From an uncultured Shewanella sp. (GTDB lineage Bacteria > Pseudomonadota > Gammaproteobacteria > Enterobacterales > Shewanellaceae), in contig NZ_CANMWS010000017.1 of assembly GCF_947501665.1 (NCBI RefSeq), forward strand, positions 62,001 through 126,000: a stretch of 64,000 nucleotides of DNA, given 5' to 3'. Positions 47,415-56,503 of the stretch are shown here, in pieces. Made by a program: the position numbers and the translations under genes. The notes beneath the pieces were generated by a model, which made no database searches, had not been told where the DNA came from, and worked only from the letters and a program-made list of their open reading frames with translations. Each line of letters starts with the position of its first letter. Position 1 is the stretch's first letter.

Positions 47415-47567
47415 TAAAAAGAGTTTTCTATACTTTGTTATCAAGGTTTTCGTTTAATTTTGAATTTGTTACTGATGAATATGCGGTTTTCTTATATCAC
47501 TTTGCTTTCTGTGGTGTTGATAAGTGCTTGTTGTTCAACAACAAGAGTAGAAAATATGGCTGAATGA
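47415..47567 (+). pseudogene. Decayed tandem duplicate of the lipoprotein gene start
   Basis: Bases 47415-47547 align without gaps, at offset 245, with 47660-47792, which covers the upstream region and first codons of the next gene. The frame from ATG 47475 has the same signal (MNMRFSYITLLSVVL) and a lipobox-like SACC, but stops at 47565-47567 after 30 codons. It is therefore a partial duplication that has lost its coding body. Confidence 0.8.
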
Positions 47568-47719
47568 TTTCTTGCACTATCGCTTGAGTTGTTGCCAGAA
47601 CTCTTACCTGAGCTAAACTGATGACTGGTAAGGTCCTATAAAGCCTATGTTTTCTTTAATAAAAAGAATTTTCTATGTTTTTTTATCAAGGTTTTCGTTT
47701 AATTTTGAATTTGTTACCG

Positions 47720-48340
47720 ATGAATATGCGGTTTTCTTATATCTTTTTGCTTTTTGTGGTGTTAGTCAGTGGGTGCTCCTCAACAACAGGAGGGGCTATT
47801 GGTGGGTTATTTCCCGCACCTAAATGGACAGATGGAGAGATCCGTAATGATCGTTATTATGCTCCTGAAGGCGATTTCTCTATTGCATTGCCCCATTTAG
47901 AAGATACCTACGAATATCGCTACATGCACATTAAAGAGCAATTTAGTCAAGAGAGTGATTATGTCAGTTTTGGTCCCGCAGCAACGGATAAATCGATTTA
48001 CCGTGTATTGATTATCAATAAAGTTTCACCGCAGAGTCGGGCATATACTGAAGATGAAGCGGTTCAGCTGCTTTTAAATATTTATCTTGATCAATTACGT
48101 TCATATCAAGGCAATCCTGAATTAATCTCACAAAAACCTGTGGAGGTTAATGGCCTTAGGGGGACTGAATATTTGTTTGTACAAGGAAAAGCTGGGAGTG
48201 AGCTTAATAATCAGTTCATTATTATTAATGAAAAGACTAGGATCCTTCTGTTTGGCGAACAATGGTTTAAGGTGGATGATAATAAATTAAGGTTAGGCCT
48301 TAAAACGTTTTCTCAATCGTTTCAACCTGCTCAGAGATAA
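47720..48340 (+). CDS. Lipoprotein, unknown
   Basis: The 206-residue lipoprotein comes from ATG 47720, with lipobox VSGC at about residues 16-19. The mature part begins SSTTGGAIGGLFPAPKWTDG and is mixed alpha/beta (YYAPEGDFSIALPHL, FIIINEKTRILLFGEQWF), reminiscent of PsbP/DUF1795-like domains. I do not assign a function. A 133-bp duplicate of its start lies just upstream. Confidence 0.7.
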   Translation: MNMRFSYIFLLFVVLVSGCSSTTGGAIGGLFPAPKWTDGEIRNDRYYAPEGDFSIALPHLEDTYEYRYMHIKEQFSQESDYVSFGPAATDKSIYRVLIINKVSPQSRAYTEDEAVQLLLNIYLDQLRSYQGNPELISQKPVEVNGLRGTEYLFVQGKAGSELNNQFIIINEKTRILLFGEQWFKVDDNKLRLGLKTFSQSFQPAQR

Positions 48341-48384
48341 AGGTTGCTTTTGAGTATTTGTTGAGTGATGTTAAAGGAATTCGA

Positions 48385-48933
48385 ATGATGAATATAATAT
48401 TTGTACCTGGATATCTTAATTCGCTAGCGGGGCATTGGCAACGGTTTTGGTTTGAGGAGTTTGTCGACAGCTATTGGGTGGAACAAGAAGATTGGGCCTA
48501 TCCTGATAGGAATAAGTGGGTAGCGAGCCTCAATCGTTTGGTAGACAGCCTATCTGGAACAACTATCTTAATTACTCATAGTTTAGGTGGAAATACGGTT
48601 GTAGAGTGGAGTCATTGTTATCCAGAGAAAGCGGCAATGATAAAAGGGGTTTTTTTTGTCGCCGTTCCCGATGTACAAAGAGATGACTTTCCATCGACGA
48701 TCAGCGGTTATCAAACCCCGCCAATTAGCCGATTGCCTTTTGTTAGTATGATGTGTGCCAGTAGTAATGATCCCTATTGTCGCCCTGAGCGTGCTCAATT
48801 TTTTGCTCATCATTGGGGCGCTGAGTTAATTCCGGTGGGTGCATTAGGTCATATTAATGCTGATGCTAATATTGGTGATTGGCCTGAAGGAAAAGCGCTT
48901 TTTGAAGTGTTTATTAATACAATTACCGACTAA
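48385..48933 (+). CDS. RBBP9/YdeN-family serine hydrolase
   Basis: This 182-residue alpha/beta hydrolase starts MMNIIFVPGYLNSLAGHWQ (AAAGGA upstream of ATG 48385). The nucleophile elbow is THSLGGNTV, the Asp is in ASSNDPYC, and the His is in LGHINADANIGDWPEG, the typical RBBP9 triad. The substrate is unknown. A short upstream extension of the frame is not conserved-looking. Confidence 0.88.
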   Translation: MMNIIFVPGYLNSLAGHWQRFWFEEFVDSYWVEQEDWAYPDRNKWVASLNRLVDSLSGTTILITHSLGGNTVVEWSHCYPEKAAMIKGVFFVAVPDVQRDDFPSTISGYQTPPISRLPFVSMMCASSNDPYCRPERAQFFAHHWGAELIPVGALGHINADANIGDWPEGKALFEVFINTITD

Positions 48934-48984
48934 CTTTTAATGTTCATTTATTCTGGGTAATTGATCTTTGGTGTTTTTTATATT

Positions 48985-49032
48985 GTTACATCGTTACATC
49001 GTTACATCGTTACATCGTTACATCGTTACAAG
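48985..49032. repeat. Six tandem copies of an 8-bp unit (GTTACATC)
   Basis: Five perfect GTTACATC octamers are followed by one GTTACAAG. This is the third 8-bp tandem repeat in the window, with a unit different from the others. Confidence 0.95.
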
Positions 49033-49240
49033 GTTATTGTTTATTGATGTACGACGCCAAGGTCGTTCATTCACATCCCTGTGAGCACGACATTTGTTCA
49101 TCCGTAAACATCAGATGGAGAAGGTAGAGGATGTCTGGAACCCAAGCTGCGCATTACTACGCAGGATCAGCTTTGGCATGTATAAAGGCTCAACAAAGGT
49201 TAATCGGTACTAGTGAGTCATTTTTATAAAAGGATTAAAT
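49033..49240. other. Structured-looking intergenic sequence, possible dispersed repeat
   Basis: This stretch is more G+C-rich than its surroundings and has small palindromes (CACATCCCTGTG, GTTCATCCGTAAAC). A 32-codon frame (ATG 49130 to TAA 49228) has AGAGG close by, but no recognised product. It might be a dispersed genomic repeat; only one copy is present here. Confidence 0.35.
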
Positions 49241-49597
49241 ATGAGTCAACATGAGAAAATGGATTATATTGAATTTTCAGCGAAAAACTTACTAGCGACG
49301 AAAACCTTTTTTACTCAGGTTTTTGGTTGGACATTTGAAGATTTTGGTCCCGATTATACCGCTTTTGATAATGCGGGTTTAAGAGGAGGTTTTTTTCATT
49401 CAGATTTATCGGCATCAACGTCAAATGGCAGTGCTTTAATGGTCTTTTTTAGTCATGATTTGGAAGCTACCCAAGATAAAATTATTCAATCAGGCGGAAA
49501 AGTGATAAAACCCATCTTTTCATTTCCTGGGGGGAGGCGTTTTCATTTTACTGAGCCAAGCGGCAATGAATTCGCGGTATGGGCTCAAGCCACATAA
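49241..49597 (+). CDS. VOC-family (glyoxalase-like) protein
   Basis: The 118-residue protein has paired beta-alpha-beta-beta-beta units: MDYIEFSAKNLLATKTFFTQVFGWTFEDFGPDYTAF in the first and HDLEATQDKIIQSGGKVIKPIFSFPGGRRFHFTEPSGNEFAVWA in the second. This is the usual layout of small VOC proteins near GNATs and GFA proteins. The substrate is unknown. Confidence 0.88.
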   Translation: MSQHEKMDYIEFSAKNLLATKTFFTQVFGWTFEDFGPDYTAFDNAGLRGGFFHSDLSASTSNGSALMVFFSHDLEATQDKIIQSGGKVIKPIFSFPGGRRFHFTEPSGNEFAVWAQAT

Positions 49598-49765
49598 ATA
49601 AATTGGGCTCAAGGGATCAGGAATTTAGCGCGTTAACGAATTAAAGTGAGTCATTTATGGTTGCATCCATTGTAACGGAATGAAGAGGTTGTTGACTAAA
49701 TAACTGTTTTTATATACAGTTGTTTTTCGTCTGTTATGAAATGGATTTAGAATAAGGAAATTAAC

Positions 49766-50122
49766 ATGTCAACTAATAGGCTAACGGCCTCCTGTCATTG
49801 TGGTAATGTCCAAGTGGCAGTTGACACACTACCTGATACAATCACCAGTTGTAATTGCTCTATTTGCCGCAGAACGGCGGCATTATGGGGATATTATCCA
49901 CAAGCTCAAGTCTCAGTTACAGTGACAACGGAACCCTTACAAACCTATCGTTGGGGGGATGAGTATATTGACTTTCATCGATGTGGAAAATGCGGTTGTA
50001 TGACGCACTATACTTGCCGCCCTAAGGCTGAAATGGACAGAGTGGGTGTGAATTATCGATTATTTGACAATGAAGTCGTCCAACAGCTAGCGGTAAGAAG
50101 GATTGATGGTGCTAGCTTCTAA
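49766..50122 (+). CDS. GFA/CENP-V-family zinc protein
   Basis: The 118-residue protein has the GFA zinc pattern: CHCGNV, CNCSICRR and CGKCGC. The name comes from glutathione-dependent formaldehyde-activating enzyme, but most family members have no proven activity. A second, more distant GFA gene lies at 54749. Confidence 0.88.
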   Translation: MSTNRLTASCHCGNVQVAVDTLPDTITSCNCSICRRTAALWGYYPQAQVSVTVTTEPLQTYRWGDEYIDFHRCGKCGCMTHYTCRPKAEMDRVGVNYRLFDNEVVQQLAVRRIDGASF

Positions 50123-50240
50123 GCTTGATTGCCTTAATTAATCTGAATTTAGGTTAACTTGCCGCTTTACATTGCGTTAGCCTATATCGTTAGTGGTAGA
50201 ATAAGCGGCATTTTTAGTGCTTTTTTATTGGTCGTCTTTT

Positions 50241-51626
50241 ATGTCTTTTTCATCAATAGGGTTAATGCCTGAACTGGTTAATCGTTTATCCGCTCTGGGT
50301 TATGTGAGCCCGACGCCTATTCAACAGCAGGCCATTCCTGCCATATTGGCTGGTCAAGATGTGATGGCCAGAGCCCAAACGGGCACAGGAAAAACCGCTG
50401 CTTTTACCTTACCCATTGTTCAGTTATTGGTTTTAAAAGCTCATCAAGATAATAATGCTTGCCCAGTCAAAGCTCATGCTATTAGTGCACTTATTTTAGC
50501 CCCTACTAGAGAGCTGGCCATTCAAGTTCATGAGAATGTTGAAACATTATTGCAAGGTGTATCGATACCTATCTTGGCCCAAAGTGATAGCTTAGCGCAA
50601 ATAAACCCATTAGCTTTAAAGAGTGCCTGTGTTTATGGTGGGGTGAGTATTGATAATCAAGCTAAACGGTTGAGGGCGGGGGTCGATATTCTTGTGGCGA
50701 CCCCTGGGCGCTTACTGGATCATGTCAATAGAGGTAATGCGCATTTTAACGATCTGGCTTTTCTAGTATTGGATGAAGCAGATCGTATGTTGGATCTCGG
50801 TTTTAAAGACGAAATTAATCATATTTTTAAATTGTTAAATAAAAGTCAAGAGCAATATGATAGTCACAATCGACAATGCAGACAAACCTTATTGTTTTCA
50901 GCAACCTTTACTTCTACGGTATTTGCATTAAGCCAAAAGTGGCTTAATAAGCCAGTACTTATTGAATTGGATGAAACAAACACGTCAGCTATTCACGTGG
51001 AGCAAATTGTTTATCAAGTGGATAATGACAAGAAAATGGCAGTGATCAATCATTTGATTAAGCCTAGTTCATCGAGTCAAAGTCCCAGTTTTACTTCTGG
51101 TGGAAATCGTCATAAAGAGAATGAGCCTGAACAGCAAGTATTAGTTTTTTGTCGAAAGAAGCAAGACGTTGATAAGCTGGTACAGTATTTACAGCAGCAA
51201 GGTTCGCCAGCACACGCATTGCACGGTGATTTATCACAGAGTGTGCGAGAGCAAGTATTAAATCAATTCAAGCAAAGAGATATCCTTTTATTGGTGGCTA
51301 CTGACGTGGCAGCGCGTGGGTTAGATGTGAATGGCTTAGAGCGGGTGATTAATTATGAATTACCTTTTAAAGCTGAAGATTATGTGCATCGTATCGGGCG
51401 GACGGGGCGTGCAGGTAACAGCGGTAAAGCCATTACTTTATATAGTGAAGATGATGCACTCTTACTTGAACAAATAGAAACGTTATTGGACAAAAGATTG
51501 CCGCAACAGTGGTTAACGGGATTTGAGCCTGATCTCACTAAAAGTGCACCTGTATCCTATAAAAATACCAAAGCGGCGCAGAAAAAGCGCGCGAGAAGAA
51601 GAGCATTAAGTGGTAAAAAACGTTAA
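50241..51626 (+). CDS. rhlE: DEAD-box RNA helicase, RhlE-like
   Basis: This 461-residue ATP-dependent RNA helicase starts at ATG 50241 (MSFSSIGLMPELVNRLSALGY). The Q motif is TPIQQQAIP, Walker A AQTGTGKTAAF, motif II VLDEADRML and motif III SATF. The motif VI block is HRIGRTGRAG, followed by a short basic C-terminal tail. RhlE-type helicases act in ribosome assembly and mRNA decay, especially in the cold. The gene symbol reflects subfamily resemblance. Confidence 0.9.
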   Translation: MSFSSIGLMPELVNRLSALGYVSPTPIQQQAIPAILAGQDVMARAQTGTGKTAAFTLPIVQLLVLKAHQDNNACPVKAHAISALILAPTRELAIQVHENVETLLQGVSIPILAQSDSLAQINPLALKSACVYGGVSIDNQAKRLRAGVDILVATPGRLLDHVNRGNAHFNDLAFLVLDEADRMLDLGFKDEINHIFKLLNKSQEQYDSHNRQCRQTLLFSATFTSTVFALSQKWLNKPVLIELDETNTSAIHVEQIVYQVDNDKKMAVINHLIKPSSSSQSPSFTSGGNRHKENEPEQQVLVFCRKKQDVDKLVQYLQQQGSPAHALHGDLSQSVREQVLNQFKQRDILLLVATDVAARGLDVNGLERVINYELPFKAEDYVHRIGRTGRAGNSGKAITLYSEDDALLLEQIETLLDKRLPQQWLTGFEPDLTKSAPVSYKNTKAAQKKRARRRALSGKKR

Positions 51627-51830
51627 GTAAGACTTAATACCGATGAATTAATTAGCGATTTTTTAAAGTAATTTTATTTTTAATATTCAGGATATAATGA
51701 GTAGAGCTGATAAAAAAAAATGCAAAATTGCTATTTGATATCAACTTTTTTGCTGACAATATTGTGTGTCTATTCACTGTTTTTATGCTGGTAACATTAA
51801 CGTGAATAAACAAAGCGGTAATAAAGGAAT

Positions 51831-52295
51831 ATGAAAACTATGGACTCAAAAAAGATTCAAGAAATGACAGGTTTTGAACTATTAGAAGCGATGCGTCTAG
51901 GGGAGATCCCACCAGCCTCGATTGCTGTCACTATTCCAATGATTATTACGCAAGTATTAGAGGGAGAAGTGACCTTTATCGCTACGGCAGATGATCACCA
52001 TTTAAATCCCTTAGGTGGCGTGCATGGTGGCTTTGCCGCAACGGTCCTGGATTCAGCTACAGGCTGTGCTGTTCACAGTGCATTACAGGCGGGGATAGGT
52101 TATGGCACGATAGATTTAAACATTAAAATGATCAGACCTATACCCAAAAATGAACCACTTATTGCACAGGGGAAAGTGATTAATTTATCAAAATCCTTGG
52201 GGATTGCTGAAGGAACATTAACAAACCAATCGGGTAAATTACTGGTTACTGCAACGGCGACTTGCATGTTAATTAAGCCTAGGCATGGAGAGTAA
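51831..52295 (+). CDS. PaaI-family hotdog thioesterase
   Basis: This 154-residue protein has the hotdog fold signature NPLGGVHGGFAATVLDSATGCAVHSAL, with the usual acidic residue on the long helix, then LNIKMIRPIPKNEPLIAQGKVI. It is predicted to hydrolyse an acyl-CoA, possibly aryl-CoA. The substrate is unknown. Confidence 0.9.
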   Translation: MKTMDSKKIQEMTGFELLEAMRLGEIPPASIAVTIPMIITQVLEGEVTFIATADDHHLNPLGGVHGGFAATVLDSATGCAVHSALQAGIGYGTIDLNIKMIRPIPKNEPLIAQGKVINLSKSLGIAEGTLTNQSGKLLVTATATCMLIKPRHGE

Positions 52296-52367
52296 AGCGA
52301 GGTGTTAACTCGTGGTGTTGTTGATATGGGAGTGCTGTCTTGTCAGCAAGTTGAATAAGGAAATAAG

Positions 52368-52766
52368 ATGGTTCAAGTTTTAGAACAGGTGGTTTCAGTG
52401 GATGATTTTATGCGTTTAAGACATGTCTCAGGGTTAAGCCCGCGTGCCTATGACGCGGTTGAAAAAGGACTGCCTAATAGTTTATTTGGCGTGACGATCG
52501 TGATTAATGGTCTTACTGTGGGGATGGGGCGAGTGGTGGGCGATGGTGCCTTAAATTTCGATATTGTTGATATTGCTGTTGAGCCTGAACATCAAAGAAA
52601 GGGTTTAGGGCGGCTGATCATGCAATCAATTATGGATTATCTTGATCGCGAAGCCTTGCCCAGTGCTTATATTACACTGATGGCGGATGTGCCAGCGCTC
52701 TATAAAAAATTTGGTTTTCAATTAAGCCGTCCTGAGAGCGAAGGCATGTATCTCATTAAATTGTAG
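52368..52766 (+). CDS. GNAT-family acetyltransferase
   Basis: The 132-residue protein carries the acetyl-CoA motif VEPEHQRKGLGRLIMQSIMDYL and a C-terminal PALYKKFGFQLSRPESEGMYL. It looks like many small aminoglycoside- or amine-type GNATs. The substrate is unknown. Confidence 0.9.
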   Translation: MVQVLEQVVSVDDFMRLRHVSGLSPRAYDAVEKGLPNSLFGVTIVINGLTVGMGRVVGDGALNFDIVDIAVEPEHQRKGLGRLIMQSIMDYLDREALPSAYITLMADVPALYKKFGFQLSRPESEGMYLIKL

Positions 52767-52845
52767 ATTCGAATTTTTTGTTAATGACCCTTTAAATTAT
52801 CTCCTATATTATCAATGTTATAAGATGTAAAAAGGAATACTGTTC

Positions 52846-53460
52846 ATGTCTACTATCAGTTTATTGACGTTAATCAGCGCCATGTTATTGCTGGCGATTG
52901 TGCCTGGGCCTGGTGTCTTTGCGATTATTGCTCGCTCTTTCTCTTCAGGTTTTTTACGGGGAGTGTATATGACAATGGGTATGTTGTTAGCGGATTATTT
53001 TTTTATTGTGTTAGCACTATTTGGTTTATCGGCTTTATCAGAAATCATGGGCGCGGCGTTTATCGTTATAAAGTACCTAAGTGCAGTGTATTTGATGTGG
53101 CTGGGGTACAAATTACTTAAATCATCGGGGACAAAAATGGAGATTGAAGCCAGTGTTCAATCATCATTAGGCGCGAGCTTTATGGCAGGATTATTAGTGA
53201 CTTTAGGTAACCCTAAAGCGATTTTATTTTATGTCGGATTTTTCCCTGCGTTTGTGAATGTCGAGACAGTATCGACTTATGATATGGGACTTATCATGTT
53301 AGCGGCAACTCTGGCGTTTGGCAGTGTTAACTTAGGCTATGCGTTTATGGCGGTTAAAGCCAAAGGCATATTTAAATCCGCCAATGCATCTAATGTGATC
53401 AATAAAGCTGCGGGCAGTATTATGGTGTCAACAGGCGTGCTGGTGGCCGTAAAAGGGTAA
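52846..53460 (+). CDS. LysE/RhtB-family exporter
   Basis: This 204-residue inner-membrane protein has six helices. The conserved opening LAIVPGPGVFAIIARSFSSGFLRG and the GNPKAILFYVGFFPAFV loop are diagnostic of the LysE/RhtB amino-acid exporters. The substrate is probably an amino acid or derivative. Confidence 0.9.
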   Translation: MSTISLLTLISAMLLLAIVPGPGVFAIIARSFSSGFLRGVYMTMGMLLADYFFIVLALFGLSALSEIMGAAFIVIKYLSAVYLMWLGYKLLKSSGTKMEIEASVQSSLGASFMAGLLVTLGNPKAILFYVGFFPAFVNVETVSTYDMGLIMLAATLAFGSVNLGYAFMAVKAKGIFKSANASNVINKAAGSIMVSTGVLVAVKG

Positions 53461-53538
53461 AATACTGGCGTGAATAACCAGATGAAAATTGATTATAGCC
53501 CGCATATGACCGTTTAACTGTTTATTGCGTGTATAAAT

Positions 53539-53587
53539 AACCTGATGTGATGCTGTATTGAGGGAGGAGAGCATCACATCAGGTTAA
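53539..53587. repeat. Long hairpin containing the 36-bp dispersed repeat, copy B
   Basis: AACCTGATGTGATGCT and AGCATCACATCAGGTT form a perfect 16-bp stem around a 15-base AG-rich loop (53555-53569). Bases 53552-53587 match 13403-13438 at 32 of 36 positions. It lies 127 bases past the LysE stop and just before a strong AAGGAGG, so it may be a regulatory RNA structure or a small repeat. Confidence 0.75.
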
Positions 53588-53611
53588 ATAATAAAAAAGG
53601 AGGACGTAATA

Positions 53612-54172
53612 ATGGATGAAACCATGCATGTACAAGTAGTAGAAAAACAAAAACAGGCAGTCCCGTCAGAGAATCAGCAGATAAATAGGCTTACAACTCC
53701 AGTCGATAACACTGTCATAGAGGTTATTTATGAAGAAAATCATGAAGGTAGTCATGAGAAAAATCAGGCTATTTTGAATGAGCTTATTCGTGGCCTTAGG
53801 CAATTTAATGTCGAGCATATGGGTGATGAAAAAAGCAGGCCTCTAATGGTGGTGGCACGAGATAGTGATGACAAGTTGATTGGCGGTGTGTCGGGTGTAA
53901 CAATTTATCAAAACTTTCTTATAACTGTGGTGTGGGTGGATGAAGCGTACAGAGGCTCAGGGCTTGGAACTGAGTTAATGATACAGGCTGAAAGTGAAGC
54001 AAAACAACGGGGGTGTTTGGCCGCCCAATTGGATACCTTATCGTTTCAAGCGCCGATCTTTTATCAAAAAATGGGCTTTGAGATCGTCGGTACCGTCCCA
54101 GGATTTGCAAAAAGCCCTGAGCGATTTTTTATGCTGAAGCATTATGATGAGGCAACTGCCTCTGCGCGGTAG
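53612..54172 (+). CDS. GNAT-family acetyltransferase with N-terminal extension
   Basis: The 186-residue protein comes from ATG 53612 with a strong AAGGAGG ribosome binding site. The first ~45 residues are polar and probably disordered. The GNAT core follows, with VWVDEAYRGSGLGTELMIQAE and LDTLSFQAPIFYQKMGFEIVG. It is similar to YycN/NAT-type enzymes. The substrate is unknown. Confidence 0.88.
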   Translation: MDETMHVQVVEKQKQAVPSENQQINRLTTPVDNTVIEVIYEENHEGSHEKNQAILNELIRGLRQFNVEHMGDEKSRPLMVVARDSDDKLIGGVSGVTIYQNFLITVVWVDEAYRGSGLGTELMIQAESEAKQRGCLAAQLDTLSFQAPIFYQKMGFEIVGTVPGFAKSPERFFMLKHYDEATASAR

Positions 54173-54258
54173 CGTTAGGTTTAACGATAAACTCAGCGAT
54201 AAGAGAAGGTTAACAATCAAGAGTACTTAGTATTAATATTTGAATGGAGTCGTTTGTC

Positions 54259-54747
54259 ATGTCTACACAGCCTTCAGTTTCAGGCGCATTGCTAATAGAA
54301 ACAGAAAAAGAAACAGAGCGAGCAAGATCAACTGTCACAAAGCCCGCGCTAACTCCAACCCCAGTGACGATTGCCGATGCCTTTTCAAAGGTACGTTTTT
54401 TTAACGGCAGAACTCTTGAAACCTCTGATGAAGCCATGCAAGGCGCATCGGCATTATTATCTGAATATCGTGATGGTGGGGTTTATGTGACGCATTATTC
54501 AGGTTTTAGTGAATGAGAGAGACATCCACTTGGGGATGAATTTGTCCATGTGCTAGAAGGGGAAACCTGCTTAATTTTATTGCTTGATGGTAAAGAGCAG
54601 CGCCATTCACTGTTAAGCGGGCAAATGATGGTGGTGCCGCAAGGTATTTGGCATCGATTTGAGTCCCCCAAAGGCCTAAAAGTCATGACCATTACCCCAC
54701 AGCCGACAGAGCACAGTGTTTTGTATCCAAATAATAAGGAGAAATAA
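54259..54747 (+). pseudogene. Cupin-domain gene with one in-frame TGA
   Basis: From ATG 54259 (GGAG upstream) a frame reads to TGA at 54514-54516 (HYSGFSE stop), then continues in the same frame to TAA 54745-54747. The second part is ERHPLGDEFVHVLEGETCLILL, HSLLSGQMMVVPQGIWHRFESPKGLKVMTITP. Cupins of this type have W-E-R-H-P at the junction, so the TGA replaces a Trp (TGG) codon. The rest is intact at ~162 residues, suggesting a recent nonsense mutation or a sequence error. Confidence 0.82.
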
Positions 54748-54748
54748 G

Positions 54749-55180
54749 ATGGTACAAGATGAGAAAAAACTGAAAAGAGTGATTAAAGGTGCGTGTAATT
54801 GTACGGGAGTCATGTTTGAGGTGACGACATCAACGTCGGATATCTATATTTGCCATTGTTCTATTTGTCGACAAGCTACTGGGACGAATGGTATTGCGGT
54901 GATTGTGGTCAATAAACAGGATTTTAGTTGGTTAAAAGGTGAAAGTTCGATTAACACCTGGCGTAAACCCGATCATGATTGGGAAACATCATTCTGTCCA
55001 ACCTGTGGCTCAAACCTACCTGGAATGAATGATGATGAGCGCATGTATATTCCCGCGGGGTTATTGACTGAGGGAGCCGAGTTATTAAGTGTTGCCCATC
55101 ATATTTGGGTAGATTCAAAAGCACCTTGGGATCATATTGCCGATGTGGGTAAGCAGCACCTAAAAGCCTTTATGGGTTAA
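54749..55180 (+). CDS. GFA/CENP-V-family zinc protein
   Basis: The 143-residue protein comes from ATG 54749, one base after the cupin stop, with AAGGAG upstream. The zinc motifs are CNCTGV, CHCSICRQATG and CPTCGSN. It probably shares an mRNA with the broken cupin gene. Its enzymatic activity is not known. The frame's earlier ATG at 54716 overlaps the cupin gene and lacks a ribosome binding site. Confidence 0.88.
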   Translation: MVQDEKKLKRVIKGACNCTGVMFEVTTSTSDIYICHCSICRQATGTNGIAVIVVNKQDFSWLKGESSINTWRKPDHDWETSFCPTCGSNLPGMNDDERMYIPAGLLTEGAELLSVAHHIWVDSKAPWDHIADVGKQHLKAFMG

Positions 55181-55237
55181 TGTTTTTGTTGAAGCATTAT
55201 TTTATTGGCTTTTAGACAACGAAGAAGACGATTTTTT

Positions 55238-55735
55238 ATGAAAATGCTTTACCATTTAATTCAAAAAGAAGAGCTGGCGCTATTGAAAAAGAGTCCGGTT
55301 TACCAGCCTAGCTCATTAGCCGTTGATGGCTTTATTCATTTAGCCTATGAAGCACAATTAACTTTTATTATTCAGCAATTTTTTGTCCCTACTTTGGTCG
55401 AGGAAGGTGAGCTGACGACAAGCGAAGTGCTGCAAGAGGTGACACTTTATTTAATTGAAATCGATCCCATTAAGCTCACAGCCAAGGTAGTGGATGAACC
55501 GCCTGTGGGCTTAAGCCTTAAACCAGATGCTAGCCTTGAGCCAATCGATAGCAACCGCCTTAAGCCAATAGAGAGCGCTGAGCCCATAGAGAGCCTTCAG
55601 CCTATAGAGAGCCTTCAGCTTATAGAAAGTCCTGAGCGTTATCCGCATTTATATGGAGGCCTTAATCGTGACGCGATTGTAAAGATAAGTCAGCTTAAGA
55701 TTAATGCTCAAGGTGACTATTTTCGGTTAACTTAA
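55238..55735 (+). CDS. DUF952 family protein with a hexapeptide insertion
   Basis: The 165-residue protein comes from ATG 55238 (MKMLYHLIQKEE). The DUF952 fold is visible: SLAVDGFIHLAYEAQL, LYLIEIDPIKLTAKVVDE, and the closing ERYPHLYGGLNRDAIV. Between the last two blocks lies a ~30-residue low-complexity insertion of P-I-E-S-x-E/Q repeats, absent from typical members as I know them. DUF952 proteins are related to ADP-ribosyl- and glutathione-binding folds; the function is unknown. Confidence 0.82.
   Translation: MKMLYHLIQKEELALLKKSPVYQPSSLAVDGFIHLAYEAQLTFIIQQFFVPTLVEEGELTTSEVLQEVTLYLIEIDPIKLTAKVVDEPPVGLSLKPDASLEPIDSNRLKPIESAEPIESLQPIESLQLIESPERYPHLYGGLNRDAIVKISQLKINAQGDYFRLT
55565..55636 (+). 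repeat. Four tandem 18-bp coding repeats
   Basis: The units are variants of CCTATAGAGAGCCTTCAG. Each encodes a hexapeptide of the form P/L-I-E-S-x-E/Q inside the DUF952 gene. The two middle units differ by one base. Confidence 0.93.
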
Positions 55736-55798
55736 TGGTTGCTTAATTAATGTTGTTAAAGTGTCAGTGTGTAAAAGACCGCAATAAAGGGATGTAAC

Positions 55799-56503
55799 AT
55801 GATGATAAAATGGATAGAGGTATTGCCCAAGACGGGTAAAGAACAGGCATTTTCGACTGCTCAAGAAACTTGGCATGAAACCGCGCAATGCTCAGGTTTT
55901 GAAGGGCAATTAGGCGGTTGGTGCAAGATTAAAAATGAGCAGAGTGAAGTAGATCATATCACGTCCCAAGCCATGTTGTTGGCGTTTTGGCGTGATATGT
56001 CTGCCATTGATGATTTTATGGCGACTAAACATGACGACATTGCGGATAATAATAATCAAGCACGAACTTACGAGTCTTGTACTGTGCATTATTTACAAAG
56101 CGAGTTGCGATTTGGAGCACTGCTTACGTCATCCATCAAGGAAATGGATGTCAATGATATAGGTTTTATTCGCATCGCCGATTGCAGCCTTAAAGTCGAT
56201 GATACTGGACTTGCCGAGCAAACCTTTTTTCACGATCAAACACACGTCTGGGATCCAGCAATGCAGGCTTGTGATGGTATGATCGGTGGTGCCGTTGCGC
56301 GATTTATTAAACAGGACAATCGCTTTTTGGTGATCTCTTTTTGGCAAAATAAAGCGAGTCATCAAACGTATATGACTGACGCATTCCAAACAGCGAAAAG
56401 CCAAGTTAATTTATCGTCTTACATCGACAAACTGACTGGCTATCAAATTGTCATTGAGCCTAATTGGTCTATCCTAAATGGATATAGATTTAGCGATATT
56501 TGA
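55799..56503 (+). CDS. YdbC-like DUF4937 protein, duplicated domain
   Basis: The 234-residue protein is built of two related halves. The first (residues ~1-100) has MIKWIEVLPKTGKEQAFSTAQETWHETAQCSGFEGQLGGW and LAFWRDMSAIDDFMATKHDDI. The second (~115-215) has QTHVWDPAMQACDGMIGGAVARF and VISFWQNKASHQTYM. This matches the dimeric alpha/beta-barrel DUF4937/YdbC family. Its function is unknown. Confidence 0.75.
   Translation: MMIKWIEVLPKTGKEQAFSTAQETWHETAQCSGFEGQLGGWCKIKNEQSEVDHITSQAMLLAFWRDMSAIDDFMATKHDDIADNNNQARTYESCTVHYLQSELRFGALLTSSIKEMDVNDIGFIRIADCSLKVDDTGLAEQTFFHDQTHVWDPAMQACDGMIGGAVARFIKQDNRFLVISFWQNKASHQTYMTDAFQTAKSQVNLSSYIDKLTGYQIVIEPNWSILNGYRFSDI

Noticed and set aside
49130..49228. 32-codon ORF in the G+C-richer intergenic stretch
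   Set aside because: No recognisable product; the sequence looks more like a structured repeat than a gene.
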